DNA of 64,000 nucleotides, taken from positions 9,830,539 to 9,894,538 of the forward strand of contig NC_087070.1 in assembly GCF_963678635.1 (NCBI RefSeq), written 5' to 3'. Made by a program: the position numbers and the translations under genes. This DNA comes from Symsagittifera roscoffensis (lineage: Eukaryota; Xenacoelomorpha; Acoela; Convolutidae). This document shows positions 20,890 to 30,689 of the stretch, one piece after another (within the stretch, counting starts at the first letter, position 1; every line of letters starts with the position of its first letter). The notes under the pieces were generated by a model, which had not been told where the DNA came from, did not search any database, and worked only from the letters and a program-made list of their open reading frames with translations.

Positions 20890-23175
20890 AACCAAAGCAA
20901 CGAACATTTTATGCATCATTTGAGAAATTTAATCACAATTTTTTTTTTTAAATAAGCGAAAAAGTCAATGCATAATTTATTAGTTTTCTTGGTATTTTTT
21001 GAAGATTCTAACATTTGTTTTTATCAAGTAGCTCGTATAAATCAAAATAAATTAACATTTTTCTGTTTTTCTGCTCTTGGTCCCATTCTGCACTTGGACC
21101 ATTCTGCTTATTTCTGCGCCTCCTGAAGATGGTCGTTGTGGGCAAAATCTCCAATATGCAAACACCGAAATGTACTTGTTTGGTGCCAATGACAAGTTGA
21201 TTGGTTCCGCCCACTTCCTAAGAACAATAGCCAGCATGGGATTCTAGCATACGCCTGTGGTTGGTCACCGTATTCGTATCCACTAGACTAACTAGATCCA
21301 AAAATTTATTGACATACAGAATTTAAAATCCTTCTGTGAGAATTAACCCATATTTTGAGCACTTTCCCTGGCATAATGTTTTCACAAGGGACCACAGCTT
21401 TTTTGAGGGCCCAAAATTGTAATTTAGTACCTACCGAAATGCCAAACTGTGTATATGAACACGAGCGCGAAGCAGAATCCTTAATTTTCAAAGAACGAAC
21501 TCCAAAATGATTGAAAATTTTGTAGGTTCTATGTTTGTTTCATCGGACGAGAGAGTGTGACAAAATTTAATCAAGTGGCATAGTAGGATTGAAAACGAAA
21601 CTTTTTTCAAACCAGTTTTTTTGCAGTTCAAAACAGGGGTGCACAGAAATTAATTGATCATGTGAAAATAAATTTTTTTTACGTAGCAATAATTAATTAT
21701 ATCGCGAAGATATTCAAAATAATGATTGCAAAAATTGAAATATTGCAAAAAATAAGTTTTTGCTGAATTTGTATTCAGGTAAGTTCTTACTTTCATACTT
21801 TTTCTGACACAGTTGATTCACTCCAAAAGTTTCGGCTGACAGTCTAACGCGAAAGAATAAGCTGGAGCAATTAAGATGTCGTATGCCAAACTGTCTGAAA
21901 ACGAACAAAAGCATTTTAAACAAACTAGTTGCAACGATTGCGTTTTGTCGCCATCCTAGGTTCTACTAGGCCCAATAAAAAATTGCTAGTAAAATAACTG
22001 CAACACATACAAAAAGTTATCTATTTCACTGAATTTTTATTGCGATAAAAATTTTTGTGATTGATTTAATTCTCGCATATCTCGAGAAAAGTAGAACCTA
22101 GGATGGTGAGAAAATGCAATCGCTGCAACTAAATTGTTTACAATGCTTTTGTTTGCTTTCAGACAGTTTGGCATACGATCTCTTAATTGCTCCAGCTTAT
22201 TCATTCGCGTTAGACTGTCAGCCGAAAGTTTTGGAGTGAATCAACAATCAACTGTGTCAGAAAAAGTATGAAAGTAAGAATTTACCTGAATACAAATTCA
22301 GCAAAAACTTATTTTTTGCAATATTTCAATTTTTGCAATCATTATTTTGAATATCTTCGCGATATAATTAATTATTGCTACTTAAAAAAAATTTATTTTC
22401 ACATGATCAATTAATTTCTGTGCACCCCTGTTTTGAACTGCAAAACAACTGGTTTGAAAAAAAAATTCGTTTTCAATCCTACTAAGCCACTTGAAAAATT
22501 TTTGCCACACTTGCTTTTCCGATGAAGCACACATAGAATCTACAAAATTTTCCATCATTTTGGAATTCGTTCTTTGAAAATTAAGGATTATGCTTCGCGC
22601 TCGTGTTCATATACACAGTTTGGCATTTCGGTAGCTACTAAATTACAACTTTGGGCCCTGAAAAATGCTGCGGTCCCTATTAAAAACATTATGCCAGAGA
22701 AAGGGCTCAAGATGTGGGTTAATTCTCACAGAAAGGTTTTAAATTCTGTATGTCCATAAATATTTGGATTTAGTTAGTCTAGTTGATACGAACACGGTTA
22801 CCAACGACAAGTCGAATGCTAGAGAATCCCATGCTGGCTATTGTTTTTAGGAAGTGGGCGGAACCAGTCAACTTGTCATTGGCACCAAACAAGTACATTT
22901 CGGTGTTTGCATATTGGAGATTTTGCCCACAACGACCATCTTCAGGAGGCGCAGAAATGAGCAGAATGGTCCAAGTGCAGAATGGGGCCAAGAGCAGAAA
23001 AAAGTTAATTCATTTTGGTTTGTACGAGCTACTTGATTTAACAAATATCAGAATCGTTAAAAAATACCAAGAAAACGAATAAATTATGCATTGAGTTTTT
23101 CGCTTAATTTTTTTTTCAATTCTTGATTAAATTTCTCAAATGATGCGTAAAATGTTCGTTGCTTCGGTTATTGAA
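20890..23175. repeat. Large imperfect palindrome, complete (arms ~1.08 kb)
   Basis: Left arm 20890-21966, spacer 21967-22090, right arm 22091-23175. The end of duplication unit 2 (22437) falls inside the right arm. The innermost part of each arm (about 345 bp) is a nearly perfect inverted repeat; the outer part (22438-23175) is more diverged. The arms carry copies of the CAGGGGTGC-ended MITE and of family-I ends, so the structure probably arose by inverted joining of neighbouring MITEs. Confidence 0.85.
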
Positions 23176-23184
23176 AACGAAATT

Positions 23185-23715
23185 ATTGGATTGAAATCGA
23201 ATTTTTTTTCAAACCAGTTTTATTTTGCAGTTCGAAACAGGGGTCACAGAAATTAGTTGATCATGTGAAGATCAGTTTTTTTTTAACGTAGCAATAATTT
23301 TTTATATTGCGGAGATATTCTAAATAATGATTGCAAAAAATAAGTTTTTGCTGAATTTGTATTCAGGGAAATTCCTACTTTCATACTTATTCTGACACAG
23401 TTGATTCACTCCAAAAGTTTCGGCTGACAGTCTAGCGCGAATGAATAAGCTGGAGCAATTAAGAGGTCGTATGCCAAACTGTCTGAAAGCGAACAAAAGC
23501 ATTTTAAACTAGTTGCAACGGTTGCATTTTCTCACCATCCTAGGTTCTACTTTTTTCGAGATATGCGAGAATTAAATGCAAACATAAAAACTTTATCGCA
23601 AAAAAAATTTAAGTAAAATAGATTAAGTGAAAATTAAGTGAAATTAAGCTCAAGATAACTTTTTTATGTGTTGCAGTTTTTTTGTTAGCAATTTTTTATT
23701 GGGCACCCCTGGAGC
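23185..23715. mobile_element. MITE with CAGGGGT...GGGCACCCCTG ends (family H, separate copy)
   Basis: A third, direct-orientation copy of the element in the palindrome. It runs from the GCAGTTCGAAACAGGGGTCA left end to ATTTTTTATTGGGCACCCCT at 23690-23711, so it shows both termini in one unit. Ends of the form CAGGGGT/ACCCCTG suggest hAT superfamily; no transposase, and no clean 8-bp target duplication could be read. A related right end occurs near 57555 (GCACCCTTGG, then CTTATAACTC, as after 23711). Confidence 0.65.
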
Positions 23716-24471
23716 AAAGTGGTATTATAACTCTGGATCTCTGATTAGCAAGTGAAGTATTATCGAGTCAACTACTAGAAGTGTTAACAACTTTTCCAAA
23801 AAGAAACACCCTGTGCCCCTTCATTCGGTGGGAATTTTCGTCAATTCTGTCAAATCTTCAAAATAGTTTATATTAAATACGATTAATGTACTAGCTGAAA
23901 ATTTCAAATGGGTGATATGTTACAATAGATTTTAATTGTGAACTATTTGAGCATAGTGAATGTAATCACTGAGGAAAAAAAACGTTTGAGTTTTTGGCGG
24001 TTAGCTCGCTGGCCAGAGTTTTGGTTTGGCCGGGGCCAACGCGTGGCTCGATAAACACGGAAAGTTGCAATCGTTATATCCTATGGCTACTACAATTGCT
24101 TGGTGATATGTTCAAATAGGTGGTAATTTTCTGAAAAAGTTGAGCATAGTGCATGTATTGAATTTGAGAACTATAATGCATAGTATAGTCTTTTAATTTT
24201 AATCAATTGTTTATGCTACTACAATAATTTTTATAAATAAATTTACTTTGCAAGATGAAATGTTATTCAAAAATTCAAATGATAAACTTCTACCGAAAAA
24301 ATTTGATTTTTGAAAAATATTATAATCACTGTCGAAGTATAACAAAGAGTGACCCACCTATTTAACTTGAATCTGCCTGCAACCTGTTGTAATATATCAC
24401 CTTCAACAAGTTTTTTGTCCTGAGTGGCGTCTACTGAGAAAAAGTCGAAGAACGGATTTAATACTTATGTA
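23716..24471. other. Non-coding spacer, no gene recognised
   Basis: AT-rich with many stops in every frame. It includes a GC-richer patch near 24000-24060 (GGTTAGCTCGCTGGCCAGAG). No supported feature. Confidence 0.4.
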
Positions 24472-25042
24472 CACTAGTGGACAAAATTAAGTGCAAATTC
24501 AGGTTTTTACTTTCTAAAATGCCTGTTTCAAATGTCCATTTTGGACAAGTTTTTCTTCAATTTTCAGTGAAAATTTTACTTAGGCAAAGAGCAAATAATC
24601 AGAGCTACTCTTCATGAAACTATCAAAATTTGGCTTCAAAGACTTACCAGTTTTTTTCGGGTCTAAAAATGCCAGTTTTCCTCATCTGCGCTAAATTTCA
24701 CATCGTAGTGAATTCTTCCTCGAATAAACGGAAAAAAAATTGTTCAGCGAGAAAATAAACAATCAGTGTGAAAACTTTGCTAAACACGGTTGTTTCTCAC
24801 ATTTTCACGCGAGGTAAAATTCGTAGCAAATGAAGAAAACTGGCATTTTTAGACCCGGAAAAAACTGGTAAGACTTTGAGATCAAATTTTGATAGTTTTA
24901 GGAAGGGTAGCTCTGATCATTTGCTCTAGGCCTATGTCAATATTTTACTGAAAATCGAAGGAAAGGTTGTTTAAAATGGACATTGAAAACGGACTTTTTA
25001 GAGAGTAAAACCTGAATTTGCGCTTAATAGTTTCCATTAGAG
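24472..25042. mobile_element. Tc1/mariner-like MITE with TA target duplication
   Basis: A 571-bp palindromic element. The left end reads CACTAGTGGACAAAATTAAG and the right end, reverse-complemented, CTCTAATGGAAACTATTAAG. Both ends are flanked by TA (24470-24471 and 25043-25044). Arms are about 250 bp and about 80-85% matched. TIR sequence and TA duplication fit Tc1/mariner; there is no coding capacity. Confidence 0.8.
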
Positions 25043-26836
25043 TAGGTCGCAATGATTTTGTTTTTTTTTCAGCAAAATCAAGCAAGTTATTCAGGCTCAA
25101 TTTTATTTTGCTGCGGTTTGTTCATTTTCTTTGTTAAAAGAAGGCAAAGGGCACTATCGAACTGCCAAAATGTTTAGGTCACAAAAAACGTGATTGATTT
25201 CTTTCAAAAATGAATCTAATTATCAGACATCCTAGCGAAACAAAAATTTTGCCTTTTGATCCAGTTTTCTCAAATTGCGTTAATTTTGTCAAAAAAGTTT
25301 CAATCATAAATGCATGTTTTGATATCGAACTTGTTTTTTAATCAAACACATTTCTTCTAAAGAGCATTTTCTGATTAATATCAGAACTTTGTACAATAAA
25401 TTGGAAAGATTTACCATCTGCAAATAATTTGTTAAGTTCAGAGGCTTTGGAAATTTTGGCTAGTCTGAGATTTTTTTTCTGATATATATTGCTCTTTTCA
25501 AACGCAATCAGCTCAGCAATTCAACTTGAACTGATCTAAACTTTTTTTTCTTGTTAATACATGATTTGCAAAGTATCACTTTTCTTAGAGCCTGAGAAAG
25601 ATTTCATACAAAACCTGATTTAAACAAAAATAAGCTTTTGCTGTGAAAATAGCTCAGAAGGTTACGAACATATATTTTTTCAAATTGGTGTCGTTTTTTG
25701 TGCATGAAATAATTAAAGCAAGCCTTGAAATTAGAGATATTTGAAATCATAGTAAAAATGAGCAACAGTTTTTGTCTAAAATAGTGCAACAAATCATTAT
25801 AAAGATAATTTCTAATTCTTTTTCATTTTTTCTAAAGATTTTTTTTTTAATTTTGAAGTTTTTCATTCCCAAAATGTCGCTCTAGTAGCTTTCGGAAACT
25901 AACTTTACCGAAAAAAAAACTAAATTTTTGGGGCTTGAACAAACTTTCACGGCTCATCGTTCTTTAAAAGGCCTCCTCGCTCTCTATACTCGCCGCTTGA
26001 AATGGAAACAAAATCAATGGTTTCACTGGAACAATTTTCTGAAACTTTTCATAATTCGTTCGAATCACGGCTGAAAAAGCATCATTTTGATTTTTTGCTC
26101 AACCCAATACTACACTAGAGAATTTTAGTAAGCGTTAAGTAATATTATTTCTGGTGGCAAATTTATGGCATTTTGATAGCATGTGCTTTGTCATTCGAGT
26201 ATTTATAAGTTAACGCAGTTAACACAATTGCATTTTGATTCTTCAAATGAATCGAAAAATGCTATTTGTTTCAAGCAACATAACAATCATAAAAACTCGA
26301 TTTCAGAAATTTTCCAACTCATTATATCCCGCAATTTTTAAAATGCATGATTTATACATAATTTGGCTTGGTGTTTTCCAGTTTATTACATGCAAAGTTG
26401 GTGTGGATGCTTTTAGTTGGCTATATTCAAAATTATTACTTGCAATGTTTTGCATATTTGTAATTGGTGCCTTCTTTGTTGCATCGCATTGAAAGTTTTG
26501 TAGAATACGTAGCTGCTTTATTTGCGACTAGTGTTTGCCGATTGTTGAGCGTTCGTGGTCGAGAGGGCAGTGCGTGAGACTCCAATTCTTGAGGTCGCAC
26601 GTTCGCAACCAATACGTAGCAAAGTTTTACTAATTCGGAGCTGATTTTTTTTCTTCTTATTTCACTTCATAAAGCTGCTTTTTTGTCGTGTTCTTGTAGT
26701 GTTTGGAAAGCGCAGCTTCGCCTCTAAGTAATGGTTTTTGTGGTACCTGATTTTGCGTGGTAAGCAAACAAACTAAGACAGCTGAATACAATGCTCCTCC
26801 CTTTTTCAAAGTTCAGAATTTACTTCATAGTTCACT
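25043..26836. other. Non-coding spacer with a tRNA-like patch
   Basis: AT-rich, without a supported gene; the 85-codon frame at 26235-26492 is hydrophobic but matches nothing I know. A tRNA-like sequence lies near 26545-26620, with GGTCGAGAGGGCAGTGCGTG resembling an A box and CACGTTCGCAACC resembling a B box; it is probably SINE-derived. Confidence 0.4.
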
Positions 26837-27350
26837 GGCCATAAAAAGCAGTCAGAACTTTCAACGATTTAGTACGACCCTCGGAGCAGCAACTTTTCGA
26901 CTGATTGCAGAACCCTTTGATTACGCTCCCCTAAATTAGTAGCGCTCCCCATATATGAAGATTCATTTCAGACTAATTCTTACGCTTCTGATTAACCAGT
27001 AAGCGTTATCAAATCGGAATATATATATTTTTTCCAGCCAATCAAAATTTCCATCGGATCTTCTTTTTGAAGATATCGATATTTTTTTTCGAAACTTGTT
27101 TTTTTTTATGTTGGAACAATTATTTTCAGTTTTTCATTTTTACTAAGATCAAATTTTGTTCTTTTTTTCTACTTACTTGGTTTAAAAGTTTCCGTTTATT
27201 TTTTATTATTGTTTAAGTGGTTGCTAAGAAAAAGATTTTTAATAATCGCAACTTCAAAACAAAACGTATGTTTTTGCATTTTCTTGCAGTCTTTCGTTTT
27301 TGCAGCGTTTTTTTAGCTGAACTGTTTGCGTTAGATGTTTCTTTTATTTA
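26837..27350. repeat. Dispersed repeat block G, copy 1 (uninterrupted)
   Basis: About 510 bp, recurring as two pieces at 27908-28256 and 28796-28990. Landmarks include AACTTTCAACGA, ACGACCCTCGGAGCAGCAA, CTAATTCTTACGCTTCTG and AATAATCGCAACTTCAAAAC. Identity is about 90%. Confidence 0.8.
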
Positions 27351-27419
27351 CCTTAATTATGCATGAAATGTTTGTTGCTTTGCTATTATTGACGTTTCTG
27401 ATAATTAAATTACCGATTA

Positions 27420-27505
27420 GTTTATAGAAGTTGATATTTTTCTATTTTTCTGCTCTTGGACCCATTCTGCTCCTAGACCATTCTGCTTATTGACTGGTCA
27501 CCCCC
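27420..27505. mobile_element. MITE family I, right-end fragment
   Basis: Reads TTTTTCTGCTCTTGGACCCA, then TTCTGCTCCTAGACCATTCT and GCTTATTGACTGGTCACCCC. The same terminus ends the complete copy at 29083-29346. Confidence 0.6.
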
Positions 27506-27531
27506 GTGCTTATTTATTTGTACTCCGTTTA

Positions 27532-27532
27532 G

Positions 27533-27566
<34 letters not shown>
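27532..27566. repeat. (CT)n(AT)n microsatellite
   Basis: A compound dinucleotide tract, CT repeats running into about ten AT repeats. Confidence 0.9.
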
Positions 27567-27907
27567 AATCTATATTTACTATGTCTATTATTATGCGCTA
27601 ACGCTCTATACGACTCCCTTCAAGGCCACTTTTGACCAGTTAAAGCGTGTGGATGTTTATCTTGCCCTATAGCCAATGTTGTTCTATAGCCAGTTATTTT
27701 ATTCGAGTAACTTATCTATTCAATGCAAAACAGCGTTTTTAAACGTTTCTTCTAAAGTTTCCGATAAAGTTTATCTAACTAATAACTTTACATGTTCTAT
27801 CTATTTATATTACTTTAAAAATTACTATTTGCTTTTAACCCTTCCATCTTAAATCAGTAGTGGGCAGGTTATGTCACTGGCTATATATGATCGCATGCAT
27901 GTTTATC

Positions 27908-28990
27908 TCCTAAGACCATAAAGAGCAGTCCGAACTTTCAACGAATTAGTACGACCCTCGGAGCAGCAATTTTTCGACTGATTGCAGAACCCTTAGACAT
28001 TTGATTACGCTCCCCTAAATTAGTAGCGCTCGCCATGTAAATGAAGATTCATTTCAGACTAATTCTTACGCTTCTGGTTAACCAGCGAGCGTTATCAATT
28101 CTATATATTTATAAATCTTTTCCAGCTAAACAAAATTTCCATCAGATTTTTATTGAAGATATCGATATTTTAAATACCGATTTTATTCGAAACTTGTTTT
28201 TTTTATGTTGGATAAATTGTTTTCAGTTTTTCATTTTTTACCAAGTTCATTATTTTGTTGTTTTTGTTCCGACTTTCGATACGAAAGTAACGGAGTATTT
28301 GTGCTCGGAGTGGGTTTTTTTCTTCGGACAATTTTCTACTATTTAACTAGCCATTTTTGACGGAATTTTTTTATCATTCGAAAGGTATTGTTGTCCTGAG
28401 CTTAAATTTGAAAACATGTTTCACCTGTGATCATTTTTCGTAAAAATATGAGGGTTTAAAAGTTGCCATTTTGGCCATTTTGACCAATTTGTGACAATTA
28501 ACGCGCGATATAATTCGAGCTATTGCGTAAGCGGAGATTTAATCCGTTCTAGAAATTGTTCCAAATTGATTGAACGAATCGTTTTTGCCATTATTGAGTT
28601 GTTACAAGGAAATAAATCTATTCTTTTCTACTTTATATGGCCTGTGGGGGGATGATTTTCCTACAAAATTTCAAATTTTAGAAAAAAAGTTTCATTTTGT
28701 TTTATTTCATTTAATTTCTTAATGTTATTACTGCTCCATAAACCTTAAAAGGCAGTCGGAACATTCAGGGCTTCGCCCTGATACGAGCAGTCTTATTCTT
28801 TTTCTATTTATTTGGCTTAAAAAGTTTCCGTTTATTTTGTATTATTGATTTAGTGGGTGCTAAGAAAGGGATTTTTAATAATCGCAACTTCAAAACAAAA
28901 CGTATGTTTTTGCATTTTCTTGCAGTCTTTCGTTTTTGCAGCGTTTTTTTAGCTGAACTGTTTGCTATAGATGTTTGCTTTATTTTCCTT
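27908..28990. repeat. Dispersed repeat block G, copy 2, interrupted by a MITE
   Basis: Block G resumes after an insertion of about 540 bp (28257-28796, family F). The junctions fall in the poly-T stretch that is continuous in copy 1 near 27150-27165. Order of events: duplication of block G first, family F insertion second. Confidence 0.75.
28257..28796. mobile_element. MITE family F, copy 1, nested in block G
   Basis: Begins near TTCCGACTTTCGATACGAAA and ends with GTCGGAACATTCAGGGCTTC then GCCCTGATACGAGCAGT. A strong terminal hairpin AGGGC-TTC-GCCCT is present. Relatives: 54110-54590, 54712-55197 and the inverted 53440-53910. No coding capacity. Confidence 0.65.
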
Positions 28991-29082
28991 CCGTTCTATG
29001 ACGTCGAACCTTTTAAAAAAACCAGCTGGATAATTTCCATTTTTTTGTCTCATGAATATAAATGGGAGGTGGTGCAAAAAGC

Positions 29083-29346
29083 AGAATGGTCTAAGAGCAG
29101 AAAAACTGAAAAATATTAATTTTTATTGATTTATACGGCCTAATTGATTAATTAATTATTATAGTTGTCAATAATACCAAGAAAATGAATAAAATATGCA
29201 TGAAATTTGCATAAACTACTGCTTATTTGGTAATATTGACAATTCTTATACTTCACCGATTAGAGGATTAAATTTGATATTTTTCTGTTTTTCTGCTTTT
29301 GGGCCCATTCTGCTCCTAGACCATTCTGCTTATTGACTGGCCGCCC
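29083..29346. mobile_element. MITE family I, complete copy
   Basis: About 264 bp with inverted ends. The left end reads GCAGAATGGTCTAAGAGCAG; the right end reads TTCTGCTCCTAGACCATTCT then GCTTATTGACTGGCCGCCC. Arms are about 45 bp. Other copies or pieces: 3775, 11820-12160, 22960-23000 and 27420. Confidence 0.65.
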
Positions 29347-29347
29347 A

Positions 29348-29547
29348 ATCGCGTATTCCGACTCGTCAGTAAGCAGATAATTACTTTATTAACCAATCAG
29401 AATCGAGACAAGGAAGAAATTAATAAATTTTAATTATTTATTTCGAAAGTTTGCTTTCTCATCTCGATTCTGATTGGTTAAAACAGTGTTTGTCTGCTTA
29501 CTGACGAGTAGTGTTTGTCTGCTTACTGACGAGTAAGAATACGCGGT
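29348..29547. mobile_element. Palindromic element A (V-19-V type)
   Basis: About 200 bp. Conserved inner arms AACCAATCAGAATCGAGA and TCTCGATTCTGATTGGTT flank an AT-rich loop. Outside them sits an element-specific block TGTCTGCTTACTG (inverted at left, two copies at right) and a 19-bp segment ACGAGTAAGAATACGCGGT. Related elements are at 30255 and 55583. Superfamily unknown. Confidence 0.7.
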
Positions 29548-29764
29548 TGATTAAATACAGACCGCACTCCCGATCTATTTTAACTGGGAGCTGTTCTGCT
29601 GAAAAGCGATCCGTTCTTTCTGTAATATTTCTCAGAAATTAAAAACAAACGTGCGGGGAAAAAACAACATTGAGTGCGCGGAAAAAGCAATTCCTAAAAC
29701 GCGCGGAGTGATGAACAAGAACCACGGCGAATAGTGTTTTTTGTGTGTTTGTGTACTCATATAT

Positions 29765-30223
29765 GGGTGCCGGACATCAAGCCGACGGGACTTCAAGCCG
29801 AATCGTAAAATTAGGGACTTCAAGCCGAAAATTTTCTCATTAAGTCATGAAATAAGGTTATTTTGAAAACTTTTTTAAAAGAATTTCTCAATTTCATGAT
29901 CTTTATTCGGTAATTAATAGCGTTTTCACGAAATTTAAAGCTCCAAATGAAGTATAGGAAAAGTGAAAAATAAAACACGGTTGAAGGTAATTTTCTTGTT
30001 TATAATTTATGCATTTCAAAAAACGGCTGATATTATTAACTTATGCCAATCATAAGTAATTCATTGTCATAAATAACGCTTATTATGGACTAAACTAGCC
30101 TGAAATTTTGAAAAGAAACGTTTTACAGATGAAAAAAATAATGGTTTGAGGTGCTTGTAAAGTTTAATTTTCGGCCTGAAGTCCCTTCGGCTTGAAGTCC
30201 CGTCGGCTTGTTGTCCTAGACCC
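29765..30223. mobile_element. Palindromic MITE family D, copy 1, with 9-bp target duplication
   Basis: Ends GGGTGCCGGACATCAAGCCG and, reverse-complemented from the right, GGGTCTAGGACAACAAGCCG. Both arms contain repeats of GGGACTTCAAGCCGAA. It is flanked by the exact 9-bp duplication CTCATATAT (29756-29764 and 30224-30232). Long TIRs with a 9-bp duplication fit the Mutator/MULE superfamily. Second copy at 55800-56257. Confidence 0.8.
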
Positions 30224-30254
30224 CTCATATATATACTATTTTAAGGAGTGCAGC

Positions 30255-30455
30255 CAGTATTTAGACAGCCGCGTATTCATACTGGTCAGTATTTAGACAA
30301 ATACTGTATGAACCAATCAGAATCGAGAAAAAACATAAATAATCCAAAATAAATAATAATTATTTATTAATTTCTTCTTTGTCTCGATTCTGATTGGTTG
30401 AAACAGCATTTGTCTAAATACTGACCAGTCTGAATACGAGGTTGTCTAAATACTG
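30255..30455. mobile_element. Palindromic element B (V-19-V type), complete
   Basis: Perfectly organised. Left: V block CAGTATTTAGACA (30255-30267), 19-bp GCCGCGTATTCATACTGGT, V again (30287-30299). Right: inverted V TGTCTAAATACTG (30411-30423), 19-bp ACCAGTCTGAATACGAGGT (30424-30442), inverted V (30443-30455). The core has the AACCAATCAGAATCGAGA inverted arms, shared with elements A and C. Confidence 0.8.
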
Positions 30456-30583
30456 ACATGTAACCAAATAAATAATAATTATTTATTAATTTCTTCTTTG
30501 TCTCGATTCTGATTGGTTGAAACAGCATTTGTCTAAATACTGACCAGTCTGAATACGAGGTTGTCTAAATACTGACATGTAAC
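30346..30583. repeat. 119-bp tandem duplication of element B right half
   Basis: Positions 30346-30464 are repeated almost exactly at 30465-30583, including the right core arm and both right V blocks. The near-perfect match suggests a very recent local duplication just 5' of the lipase-J gene. Confidence 0.85.
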
Positions 30584-30689
30584 CCTATTTTAAACAGCTT
30601 TAAAATTGTTTCCATAACAACTACGTGGCTCAGAAGACAAGTCCTTATTTTGCACCTTTATTTCACATATTTTATCCAGCATCCTAATA

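Larger units (their letters stand above)
13483..22437. repeat. Tandem segmental duplication, unit 2 (8955 bp)
   Basis: Direct repeat of 4531-13482. Differences seen by eye include T/A at 7549 vs 16502 (removes a stop from the LINE SGNH frame), T/C at 7486 vs 16441, G/T near 10049 vs 19006 (GAATG vs GAATT), T/C near 6107 vs 15066 and homopolymer length changes near 5819, 11738 and 11983. The left junction GTTTTGAA|CTGCAGCC is new; the right junction GTTTTGAA|CTGCAAAA keeps the ancestral palindrome arm. Confidence 0.95.

Noticed and set aside
26235-26492. 85-codon hydrophobic ORF
   Set aside because: No family motif, AT-rich codons like the intergenic background, no splice or poly(A) context.
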